In this document: in pieces, positions 26,084 to 38,001 of the stretch | Layout: every line of letters starts with the position of its first letter | Numbering within the stretch: position 1 is the stretch's first letter | DNA from: Kaistella polysaccharea | GTDB taxonomy: Bacteria; Bacteroidota; Bacteroidia; Flavobacteriales; Weeksellaceae | Length of the DNA stretch: 64,000 bases | Assembly (NCBI RefSeq): GCF_020410745.1 | Contig: NZ_CP084528.1 | Span: 2,170,001-2,234,000, forward strand | Direction of reading: 5' to 3' | Translations under genes and position numbers: made by a program | Notes under the pieces: model-generated | Database searches by the model: none | What the model was told of the DNA's origin: nothing | Seen by the model: the letters and a program-made list of their open reading frames with translations, nothing else

Positions 26084-27748
26084 ATGAAAGATATAATGAA
26101 TTTAACGAAGAAAATTGCTTTCGGAGTTTCAGTAGGTTTTTTCACTAATTTTGCTTTTGGCCAGACATTGCAAGAAGGAATCAATAGTGCAGACAGTCAT
26201 AAATATGCGCAGGCAAGACAGGTGTTTACTGATATGGTTGCAAAATCGGCGACTGCTGAAAATTATTTTTACTTAGGGAACTCTTATTTAACTCAGTTTG
26301 AACCAAATTTTGATAAAGCGCAGGAAAATTTTAATAAAGGAATTGCAGCTGATAAAAAAAGTTATCTCAACAAAATCGGTCTAGCTTCGGTTAAATTAGG
26401 TAAAGGTGACAAGTCTGCAATTGGCGAAATTCAGAGTATCGTGAAAGATTCTCGGGAAAAAGATGCTGAAGTGCTATACCGCGCTGCCGAAGCGATTACA
26501 ATGTTTGGTGGAGCAGCTAATGCTGATTTAGCGATCGATTATTTAAATAAAGCAGTTGAAAGATCTGCGAAAAACGGTACTCCCGCACATTACTATTATA
26601 CTTTGGGTGATGCCTACCGTTTGAAATTGACAAATAGTCCACAAGTTGCGGGTTCAGCAATGACCGCATACGAAAAAGCGTTGCCTACTGCGAGAAATAA
26701 AGCTTCTGTATTTACCAGAATTGGTACATTATGGATGCAAGCTCAACAATGGCAATCTGCAAAAGAGAATATCGATAAAGCAATTGCTGCCGATGCAACT
26801 TATGCACCAGCTTATAAAGCAAAAGCTGCTTATGATATCCGATATCAGAAAAATGCCTTGGCAACTCAAGACTTGATCAATTATGCAAAATATGCCGATG
26901 AAGATCCCGATACTCAATTAGAGATTTCTAAATTATTCTTCACGAATGAGGATTACGGAAACTCAAAAATATATCTTGATAAAGTCTTCGACAAGGTTGA
27001 AGATCCTATTAAATATAAATTGAGAGCATATCTTCTTTATGCTGATGGCGATTATGCTGCAGCAAAAACAAGTATGGACATGTTCTTGTCGAAAGCTGAA
27101 AAGTCTCGTGTTTTAACAGCTGACCAAGGATTGCAAGGACTGATCGCGGCAGGTTTGGCTGAAAAAGAAACCGATGCGGTCAAAAAAGCAGCTTTAAAAT
27201 TAGAATCTCAGCAGAAAATAGCAATTGCGAAAGCTGCCAAGGATGAAACCATGAAGTGGGATGAAGAGTTGATCAAAATTAAAGGTGGTGGTGCAGTGAA
27301 CCAGGCCTCTGTTGATGCAGGTACAACTAATCCACAAATTGAAGCTCTTAAAAAACAAGTTGCTGCAAAACCACAGGATACGGATGCTTTATTCAAATTA
27401 GCAAACGCATACCAGGAAGCTAAAAACTGGAATGGAGCTATTCATTCTTGGCAAAAAATGAGTGGATTGCTACCAGATTGGGCACCCGCTTATTATAGCC
27501 AAGGATATTCTTACCAGCAAGCTGGACAAAATGAACTTGCTAAAGTAGCTTATGAGAAATATATCACCAAAGTTAAACCGGCAGATATGGAAGCAAATAA
27601 AGAAACGCTTTCTTATGCATACTTTGCTGTTGCCTATTTGGTAAAAGATACTGATGAAGCTAAAGCGAAGGATTATGTAAGCAAATCAGTACAGTTAAAT
27701 CCTAATTATACAGATGCTGTAAAGTTAAATAATGAGTTGAATAAATAA
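26084..27748 (+). CDS. Exported tetratricopeptide repeat protein
   Basis: A 554-residue protein with a signal peptide (cleavage near AFGQ-T) followed by many TPR helices: NYFYLGNSYLTQFEPNFDKAQENFNKGIAADK, HYYYTLGDAYRLK, ALFKLANAYQEAKNWNGAIHSWQKM and AYYSQGYSYQQAGQNELAKVAYEKY are clear copies. The signal peptide places it in the periplasm, probably as a scaffold or binding partner. It is the last gene of the TonB-linked cluster and ends at a terminator (27769-27797). The start could also be the ATG at 26096. Confidence 0.85.
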   Translation: MKDIMNLTKKIAFGVSVGFFTNFAFGQTLQEGINSADSHKYAQARQVFTDMVAKSATAENYFYLGNSYLTQFEPNFDKAQENFNKGIAADKKSYLNKIGLASVKLGKGDKSAIGEIQSIVKDSREKDAEVLYRAAEAITMFGGAANADLAIDYLNKAVERSAKNGTPAHYYYTLGDAYRLKLTNSPQVAGSAMTAYEKALPTARNKASVFTRIGTLWMQAQQWQSAKENIDKAIAADATYAPAYKAKAAYDIRYQKNALATQDLINYAKYADEDPDTQLEISKLFFTNEDYGNSKIYLDKVFDKVEDPIKYKLRAYLLYADGDYAAAKTSMDMFLSKAEKSRVLTADQGLQGLIAAGLAEKETDAVKKAALKLESQQKIAIAKAAKDETMKWDEELIKIKGGGAVNQASVDAGTTNPQIEALKKQVAAKPQDTDALFKLANAYQEAKNWNGAIHSWQKMSGLLPDWAPAYYSQGYSYQQAGQNELAKVAYEKYITKVKPADMEANKETLSYAYFAVAYLVKDTDEAKAKDYVSKSVQLNPNYTDAVKLNNELNK

Positions 27749-27768
27749 ATTCCTCTTATATATTAATA

Positions 27769-27797
27769 AATCCTCTTCATATTGAAGGGGATTTTTT
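27769..27797 (+). terminator. Rho-independent terminator
   Basis: A 10-bp stem (AATCCTCTTC / GAAGGGGATT, one G-U) and a T-run, after the TPR gene. Confidence 0.8.
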
Positions 27798-28085
27798 TGT
27801 GCCTGATATCGTCGACTTACTTATAATTACTGAAGGTGTTTTCTCAAATAGGTTTATACGGTGGTCATAATCTCCGTCCTATTCTTTCTTTAGGAAGAGT
27901 TCCGGCTTATTTTAATATTACTTAAAGGTTAAAAAGACTTGATTAACGGTTGGATTAAGGTTTTAAAGTTAGAAAGGTGTTGTAAAGCGATAATGTTAAT
28001 AACTTAATTTGGATAATAAATAGGTGTGTGATAGTAAGTTAGTGGGTATAATTATACACATGTTTAAAATAATTATAAAAAGAGT

Positions 28086-28115
28086 TGCGAGATGTAGAGT
28101 GTGTTAGTATATTTG
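28086..28115 (+). promoter_or_regulatory. rRNA promoter P1
   Basis: TTG at 28086-28088 and TATATTTG at 28108-28115. It is the first of three tandem promoters, about 400 bases before 16S. The sequence between 27800 and 28085 shows nothing else I can name. Confidence 0.6.
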
Positions 28116-28207
28116 CACCACTCTAAAACAGAGTAGCGAAGTAGAGAGACAGGTAATTGAGGATTTTGATTTAGGACGAAAGTTTTACAATTTATATCAA
28201 AAAAAGC

Positions 28208-28237
28208 TTGTGAATTAAAAAAAGGTTCTTATCTTTG
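28208..28237 (+). promoter_or_regulatory. rRNA promoter P2
   Basis: TTG at 28208-28210 and TATCTTTG at 28230-28237, followed by CA as in the other two. Confidence 0.65.
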
Positions 28238-28342
28238 CAATCCCAAATCGAGAGAGACGGGGAGCGAAGTAGGAGCAGATTGAATTGTTAGGGATTAGAT
28301 TTTGGGAGTTGGAAAAAAACTTTTAAAATTTCTCCAAAAACA

Positions 28343-28374
28343 TTTGGTCAATTAAAATAAACTTTATACTTTTG
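28343..28374 (+). promoter_or_regulatory. rRNA promoter P3
   Basis: TTTG at 28343-28346 and TACTTTTG at 28367-28374, with ideal spacing of 20 bases; 28375 onward is the leader to 16S. Confidence 0.7.
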
Positions 28375-28514
28375 CACTCGCAATTCGGAAACAATGACAG
28401 ATTAGTTTTCGGAAATAAAGCGAGAAGAGAAAGAGATCATTGACATACAAATAACAACCAAAAAAGTAAGGAAAAATTAGAGCGTCAATAGCTTTGAGTG
28501 AGTCAGACAAACAT

Positions 28515-30031
<1,517 letters not shown>

Positions 30032-30216
30032 TTGAGACTCTTCGTTAGGAGAGTATAAACAAACAAAACGGTACGCAAGTACCAGAGCACTTGCTCAAAG
30101 TTAGCTTTAGTTTTTCTTTATTTGGTTGATATTTATAAAACATACACCCACTAGGATTAGTAATCAGGGAAGAGAGATAATTAACAATTATTAATTAATA
30201 GTTATTAATTAAATAG

Positions 30217-30290
30217 AGTCTCGTAGCTCAGCTGGTTAGAGCGCTACACTGATAATGTAGAGGTCGGCAGTTCGAGCCTGCCCGAGACTA
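30217..30290 (+). tRNA. tRNA-Ile (GAT)
   Basis: A 74-base cloverleaf: acceptor AGTCTCG/CGAGACT, D-arm TAGCTCAGCTGGTTAGAGC, anticodon GAT in a 7-base loop, T-arm GGCAGTTCGAGCCTGCC. It lies in the 16S-23S spacer. Confidence 0.97.
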
Positions 30291-30314
30291 CTAATAACAA
30301 GACGGGAAGATAAA

Positions 30315-30332
30315 AGAGCCAAGAGTCAAGAC
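30315..30332 (+). repeat. Left arm of an inverted repeat pair flanking 23S
   Basis: Eighteen bases, AGAGCCAAGAGTCAAGAC, are the exact reverse complement of 33835-33852. The similarity extends to about 38 bases on each side with few mismatches. It lies in the 16S-23S spacer between tRNA-Ile and tRNA-Ala. Confidence 0.85.
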
Positions 30333-30379
30333 GTTAAAATCTTGTTTCTAGCATCTTGAATCTCAGAGTCTATACTAGC

Positions 30380-30453
30380 GGGGAATTAGCTCAGTTGGCT
30401 AGAGCGCCTGCCTTGCACGCAGGAGGTCAAGGGTTCGACTCCCTTATTCTCCA
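30380..30453 (+). tRNA. tRNA-Ala (TGC)
   Basis: A 74-base cloverleaf: acceptor GGGGAAT/ATTCTCC (one G-U pair), D-arm TAGCTCAGTTGGCTAGAGC, anticodon TGC, T-arm AAGGGTTCGACTCCCTT. It lies in the 16S-23S spacer. Confidence 0.97.
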
Positions 30454-30511
30454 CAAATTGTAGCAATACAATGAGATAAAAACTGGATTTACGCTGATAG
30501 GAGCGTGAGCG

Positions 30512-30561
30512 TCCCGACTAAAATCGGGAAGGTCAAGGGTTCGACTCCCTTATTCTCCACA
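30512..30561 (+). repeat. Partial tRNA-Ala copy fused to a palindrome
   Basis: The 32 bases at 30530-30561 are identical to 30424-30455, the 3' part of tRNA-Ala plus its CA. Directly before them is a 6-bp palindrome hairpin (TCCCGA / TCGGGA, 30512-30529). No acceptor or D-arm 5' half is present, so it cannot be a functional tRNA. The rest of the spacer, 30562-30836, shows nothing I can name. Confidence 0.85.
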
Positions 30562-30962
30562 TTATTGTATCAATTACGATGTACCAAGTACAATGTATTT
30601 TAGGATACAGTGAGAACAAGTTACAGCAATGTGACGAAAAGCTTCTGAAAAGAAGCAAGAATAGAAGATATTTACGATACAGATTAGAATGATGCCGAAA
30701 GGAGGCAGGACGGACTAAGAGATTAGGAAGTTTAGATAGGATCGAACCTATATTATTCACAGTTTTGAACGACTGATTTAAAAGTTACGGATGGAGCCAA
30801 AAACACATCTGTTCATCAGAAGGGCAAGAAGAGATAAGATCATTGACATTAACGATAAGAACATCACAAAGAGAAAACCGAGCACTTTCGAGTGCCGAGT
30901 TTAAATAAAACTAGTTTAACACTTAGGTGTTAGACAAAAAACTGAACTAATATATTATTAGG

Positions 30963-33727
<2,765 letters not shown>

Positions 33728-33834
33728 CTAATTAAGGTACTCGATAGTGCAACTACGGTTGTCTCTTTGTGAACGTTTTTATCGATTTTTTATACAGAAT
33801 CAAGAAACAAGATTCAAGAACCAAGATATTTAAA

Positions 33835-33852
33835 GTCTTGACTCTTGGCTCT
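33835..33852 (+). repeat. Right arm of the inverted repeat pair flanking 23S
   Basis: Exact reverse complement of 30315-30332, in the 23S-5S spacer. The surrounding sequence (33800-33870) is a string of CAAGA-type short repeats. Confidence 0.85.
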
Positions 33853-33910
33853 ATCATCTTGAGTCTTATAAATAATAATATACTGTACATCCTTTTGTAC
33901 AAAACAGCCT

Positions 33911-34018
<108 letters not shown>

Positions 34019-34025
34019 CTTTTTT

Positions 34026-34061
34026 AAAAGCCTCATACATTTATTTGTATGAGGCTTTTTT
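34026..34061 (+). terminator. rRNA operon terminator
   Basis: A perfect 13-bp stem (AAAAGCCTCATAC / GTATGAGGCTTTT) with an 8-base AT loop and a T-run, 8 bases after 5S. Confidence 0.92.
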
Positions 34062-34080
34062 GTGACCAATAATTTGAGAG

Positions 34081-34175
34081 AAATGCCAAGATTCAAGATC
34101 CAAGAATCAAGATTAAAGATTCAAGAGTCTAGAATCGAGAGTCAAAACTTAAGACCCAAGTATAAAGATGAGAGA
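34081..34175 (+). repeat. CAAGA-type degenerate short repeats
   Basis: About 95 bases built of variants of AAGATTCAAGA / CCAAGAATC, the same composition as the spacer repeats at 30315 and 33800. It sits just after the rRNA terminator. The copies are too irregular in length for a CRISPR or a clean microsatellite. Confidence 0.6.
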
Positions 34176-34267
34176 TAATAGTTGATTCGCGAATTAGAAT
34201 ACTCGATATTGCGATAGAAAACAAGTACAAATATTTTTCTTGGTAAAAATGATTGCCAGAAATTATA

Positions 34268-34361
34268 GGCCCGGATGGTAGCGACATCCTTTTTTGCTTA
34301 TCAGTGGTTTTATTTTAAACTGTAATATTGTAAGCAAAAAAGATACAGCGGACAGCTGGAG
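34268..34361 (+). ncRNA. GCCCGGAT-type structured element, copy 2
   Basis: It begins GGCCCGGATGGTAGCGACATCC and ends AGATACAGCGGACAGCTGG, with TTTTTTGCTTA pairing to the TAAGCAAAAAAG later in the element. This is the same 5' and 3' motif order as the minus-strand copy at 5021-5106. It is similar to the Flavo-1 type of flavobacterial RNA (tentative). A partial second copy of its 3' half follows at 34389-34448. Confidence 0.45.
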
Positions 34362-34388
34362 AGGTTTTGTAAGAAGCGAAAGCTAATT

Positions 34389-34448
34389 GCTCATTACTGG
34401 TTTAATTTTTAAACTAAAATATTCTATGCAAAAAAGATACAGCAGTCG
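34389..34448 (+). repeat. Partial tandem copy of the structured element
   Basis: Sixty bases resembling 34296-34355 with an identical 16-base core GCAAAAAAGATACAGC and one-base indels. It lacks the 5' GCCCGGAT half, so it is a truncated duplication. Confidence 0.65.
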
Positions 34449-34472
34449 AATAGCACTAGATGACTTAATTAC

Positions 34473-34784
34473 TTAGTTTCGTGTACAACATATGGACAAG
34501 CTTTTATCTTGAAGATACCATAAGTTAATATGCCATTTTATATTCACGATAGTATCTTTTCTGGATTCATCTGTTATTGGATTATCTATCTTACGCTCAT
34601 TGCAAATCTTAAACTGATCATTCGATACATCTAAGATGATGTTTCTTTCATTTGGAATGTTTGAAAATCTTTTCCATTCTGTGTCAGTAAGGTCTCCATT
34701 AAATTTTAGGTTATTGGTGGAATTCTTGCAACCGCTAATAAGAAACAATACAATGGAATATATTAATATAGAATTGGGTTTCAT
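34473..34784 (-). CDS. Small lipoprotein of unknown function
   Basis: Starting at the ATG whose complement ends at 34784, the protein has 103 residues with lipobox LISGC (Cys19). The mature part has no known domain; it contains three further cysteines, two of them adjacent near the C-terminus (ICCTRN). Base composition and surroundings (repeat-rich region after the rRNA operon) make it a candidate for a poorly conserved accessory gene. The longer start seven codons upstream would put a hydrophilic stretch ahead of the signal peptide. Confidence 0.5.
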   Translation of the reverse strand: MKPNSILIYSIVLFLISGCKNSTNNLKFNGDLTDTEWKRFSNIPNERNIILDVSNDQFKICNERKIDNPITDESRKDTIVNIKWHINLWYLQDKSLSICCTRN

Positions 34785-35097
34785 GACTGTATTTTTCTCC
34801 GTCAAAGTTACTCCTCTATAATAGTAATGTTTTATGAGGAATGACCCTAAAAATACCCGTATAATCTCCCATTTTTAAGTGCAATTGACTAGATGTTATC
34901 CATTAGTAATGAACGTTAATTCTGGATCTTAAATCAGTATCTGACGTTCTTTTACCTCAGAGAAAAAGTTCTTATTGCTGAATGTTTAACATTTCTAAAG
35001 TAGTTTAGTGCCCGAAACGCTTTGATATTGGTACATATCTGTACAGTTGTTAAAGTAGAACATAAAATTATATTACTCTAAAATGAACCTGCTATAA

Positions 35098-36702
35098 TTA
35101 AAACCTGCTCAGAATTCCCCAGTGAATTTTAGTGTCACCTAATTTTATAGGATTACCGAATTCATTACCGTTCGAGATCTGGAAACTCATTAATCCGATA
35201 GGTAGGAAAAAATTAAATCCTAGTCCGAAACTGTAGATTTTCGGTTTTACTGATAGATTGCTGTTCCGAAATTGACCGTACTGAGCGAATACATCAAAAA
35301 ATGCCTGATTCCCCACCAAATATCGGTATTCCCCCGTACCGAAATAATACATATCAGCGAAAAGAGACTTTTCATTAAAACCACGAAATGAGTTCCAACC
35401 TCCAAATCGTAATAATTCGTTTACTGCAAAAGTATTTTTAGAAGTGAGAAGTGCTGTTTCAGCGGCAATATTTAAATAGTGGTTTCCTGATAACTGAAAG
35501 TTTCGCTCGCCCGAGAAAAAAAAGTGTGTTTGTGAAGACAGTACATCATCTTCAGCGTAATTTGCGGTAAAATAATCTGCTTCAAAACGAAGACGCGTTT
35601 TATACAAAAACAATTCAATGTTCGTAGGTTCTGTGAAATTATACCACATACCAATTCCTTTTTTATTGTAATCTCTGCCTTGAACGTACGTAGAATCAAT
35701 AATTGTAGACGTTTCAAAAGTGCCGCGAACACCGATTTTCTGATTGTTTCTTAGATGTAGATAAAAAGCTGGATTCAGTTTTACATTTGCGTAAGTTGAA
35801 TCCTGACGAAATATATTAACCTTAAAATCTGCTCCAATGTTTGATTTAAACAAATACGGAATATCGGTTTGTAAGTCAAAAGTTTGTCCTTTATCTGGAT
35901 TTCTTTGCCAAAAAATATTGATGGTTTCAAAACCATTAAACATATTTCTAAAGTTTAAATTCAAACTTCCATTAAAAGTAAATTTTTCTGATTTATCATT
36001 TCCAAAACCAATCACCCCGTCGAACGTATTTGATTTTTTTTTCTGCAAAAAAAGATAAATTTGCGTAGAGTCTTTAGTAAATAAAGTTTGTGGTGGTTTT
36101 TCAAGAATAAAAAATGGATGATTTTGAAGGGAATTATTTAAGTTTGAAATTGTATTTTCTTCATAAGTTTTCCCCCGATATTCTTTTTCTAAATTTTTGA
36201 TAAATCTGGAAGGAACATTTTCATAACCTTTTAACAAAATTCCATCAATTTTTCGCTGTGCATTTTTTAGTATCGAAAGTTCTACAATCGGATGGTCAAC
36301 TTTCATCCCTTTGAAATTAGATTGTACACGATTAAATACAAAGCCCTGTTTCCTGTAATAATTACTTATTTCTTTTTTTAAGGAGTCTAAATTTTTTGTG
36401 AAAAAGCGTCTTTCAAATTTGAAGTCTTTTGCAATTTCATCTGAAAGCGTTACAAAAGCTTCATTATAATTCTTCCCTTTATCGAAATAAATTTTAGTAA
36501 TATCATCTTCTTTATTAACCTTTTTAATGGTGGTGAAGTAGAAATTATTTTGAGTCAAAGAATCCAGAAATTTAGCAGCTTCCGCAGAATCTTTCACCAT
36601 AATTTTCTTCTCATTTTGAACGTCGATTAGCCAATACTCTTTTGCTTGCGCATGAAGAATAATACAAGAAAAAAAGAATATAAAATGCAAGATGATTTTC
36701 AA
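35098..36702 (-). CDS. Omp85-family outer membrane protein (BamA/TamA-like)
   Basis: A 534-residue protein with a signal peptide (to about residue 20, HAQA). The N-terminal half includes POTRA-like regions (about 125-215: KIDGILLKGYENVPSRFIKNLEKEY). The C-terminal half is a beta-barrel with the diagnostic WNSFRGF loop at about residue 437 and a final aromatic strand ending in SRF. It resembles the single-partner secretion and BamA families. It has fewer POTRA domains than BamA, so it is not the main BamA. About 290 non-coding bases lie downstream (34806-35097), in which I see nothing. The gene is monocistronic. Confidence 0.82.
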   Translation of the reverse strand: MKIILHFIFFFSCIILHAQAKEYWLIDVQNEKKIMVKDSAEAAKFLDSLTQNNFYFTTIKKVNKEDDITKIYFDKGKNYNEAFVTLSDEIAKDFKFERRFFTKNLDSLKKEISNYYRKQGFVFNRVQSNFKGMKVDHPIVELSILKNAQRKIDGILLKGYENVPSRFIKNLEKEYRGKTYEENTISNLNNSLQNHPFFILEKPPQTLFTKDSTQIYLFLQKKKSNTFDGVIGFGNDKSEKFTFNGSLNLNFRNMFNGFETINIFWQRNPDKGQTFDLQTDIPYLFKSNIGADFKVNIFRQDSTYANVKLNPAFYLHLRNNQKIGVRGTFETSTIIDSTYVQGRDYNKKGIGMWYNFTEPTNIELFLYKTRLRFEADYFTANYAEDDVLSSQTHFFFSGERNFQLSGNHYLNIAAETALLTSKNTFAVNELLRFGGWNSFRGFNEKSLFADMYYFGTGEYRYLVGNQAFFDVFAQYGQFRNSNLSVKPKIYSFGLGFNFFLPIGLMSFQISNGNEFGNPIKLGDTKIHWGILSRF

Positions 36703-36831
36703 GAAGGATATTTGTCTGTTGAACTGAATTTACGATGCTTTAGTATACAGTTGATGATAATTTTTTATCTTTATAAAATTAACTTTTTTAATTGGAATCA
36801 CACTCGTTTGGCACTTGATCATTTTTAATCT

Positions 36832-37416
36832 ATGAAGAAAATCGGTTTATTTTTTGGCAGCTTTAATCCAATTCATATTGGTCATTTAATTTTGGCCAAT
36901 TACATTCTTGAAAATACAGATATGGATGAATTGTGGTTTATTGTCAGTCCACAAAATCCCTTTAAAGATAAAAAGTCTCTTTTGCAGGATCATAATCGTT
37001 TAGATATGGTGCAGTTAGCGGTGAAGAATTATCCGAAAATGCGTGCTTCCAATGTCGAATTTTCTTTACCAGTTCCTAGTTATACAATAGATACGCTCAC
37101 TTATTTGAAGGAAAAGCATCCCGATTATAATTTTGCGCTAATAATGGGTGAAGACAATTTAAAAGGTTTACCAAAATGGAAAAATGCAGAAGTTTTAATT
37201 AAAAATTATCAAATTATTGTGTATCCTCGGCTTTCAGAAGATTCAGCTGACGAACAACCTAAATTTTTAAATGGTAATATTTCACTCATTCAAGCACCGA
37301 TTATTGAACTTTCCGCGACAGAAATTAGAAAGATGCTCAAAGATGGTAAAAATGTTAGACCCATGCTTCCACCAGAAGTATTCGAATATTTAGATGGAAG
37401 TAATTTTTACAGATAA
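36832..37416 (+). CDS. nadD: Nicotinate-nucleotide adenylyltransferase
   Basis: A 194-residue nucleotidyltransferase. GSFNPIHIGHL (residues 9-19) is the (T/H)xGH-type ATP-binding motif, and LSATEIRKMLKDGKNVRPMLPPEVFEYL holds the ISSTxIR-type motif and the C-terminal helix. It adenylates nicotinate mononucleotide in NAD synthesis, in the cytoplasm. The gene is probably alone; the following membrane-protein gene has its own -7 box. Confidence 0.93.
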   Translation: MKKIGLFFGSFNPIHIGHLILANYILENTDMDELWFIVSPQNPFKDKKSLLQDHNRLDMVQLAVKNYPKMRASNVEFSLPVPSYTIDTLTYLKEKHPDYNFALIMGEDNLKGLPKWKNAEVLIKNYQIIVYPRLSEDSADEQPKFLNGNISLIQAPIIELSATEIRKMLKDGKNVRPMLPPEVFEYLDGSNFYR

Positions 37417-37448
37417 ACGTTTATTACGAGGTTGATGTTTTAATTTCT

Positions 37449-37456
37449 TAAGTTTG
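37449..37456 (+). promoter_or_regulatory. -7 element before the DUF3817 gene
   Basis: TAAGTTTG matches TAnnTTTG, 30 bases upstream of the ATG at 37486. Confidence 0.4.
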
Positions 37457-37485
37457 CATCTTCAAGCTAATAACTGCTATTTCCT

Positions 37486-37827
37486 ATGAATTTTATTGAG
37501 AATTTTTTCGCCAAATACAGCCGTGAACAGCTGATAAAATGGTTTAAACAAATTTGCGTTGCCGAGGCAATTTCCTGTTTTCTCTTGTATTGTATCGCAA
37601 TGGTTTGGAGACGGTATAATCCAGATGGCCTTTTGCCGACTATTTTTATAATAATTGTCGGTAATATTCATGGTTTATTTTTCACCTTGTATTTAATTTT
37701 GTTAATCGAAGCCCGAAAAATTTACAATTGGGATGATGAAGATACCGTGTTTGCAATTCTTGCTGCTTTTTTTCCTTTCGCTACAATATGGGTTGAAAAG
37801 AAATTAGCGCGTTTCGATAGAGAATAA
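37486..37827 (+). CDS. DUF3817 membrane protein
   Basis: A 113-residue protein with three hydrophobic helices (about 22-42, 50-75 and 88-104). The pattern VAEAISCFLLY near the start, the GNIHGLFFTLYLILLIEA segment and the FFPFATIWVEKK end are the DUF3817 (YdzA-like) signature. The function of this family is not established. A terminator follows at 37852-37882. Confidence 0.8.
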   Translation: MNFIENFFAKYSREQLIKWFKQICVAEAISCFLLYCIAMVWRRYNPDGLLPTIFIIIVGNIHGLFFTLYLILLIEARKIYNWDDEDTVFAILAAFFPFATIWVEKKLARFDRE

Positions 37828-37851
37828 TACAAGGCACTTTTATAAATTTTC

Positions 37852-37882
37852 AAAAGCTTCTCAAATATGGGAAGCTTTTTTT
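37852..37882 (+). terminator. Rho-independent terminator
   Basis: A 9-bp stem (AAAAGCTTC / GAAGCTTTT), extended by two further pairs, and a T-run. Confidence 0.85.
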
Positions 37883-38001
37883 ATAATTAATATTGGTGGT
37901 CGATATTTAAAGATATTCAAATTTCAATTATCTTTATCTCTGAAATGAATTCGTGCTTTATTTCAAGACGATGTTCTGCACTTTAATATACCTATAAACT
38001 G

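Noticed and set aside
30512-30561. Third spacer tRNA
   Set aside because: There is no 5' acceptor or D-arm; only the 3' half is copied.
34081-34175. Possible CRISPR array
   Set aside because: The CAAGA repeats are short and irregular with no spacers of constant length and no cas genes.
35098-36702. This as the essential BamA
   Set aside because: It has too few POTRA domains and is too short.
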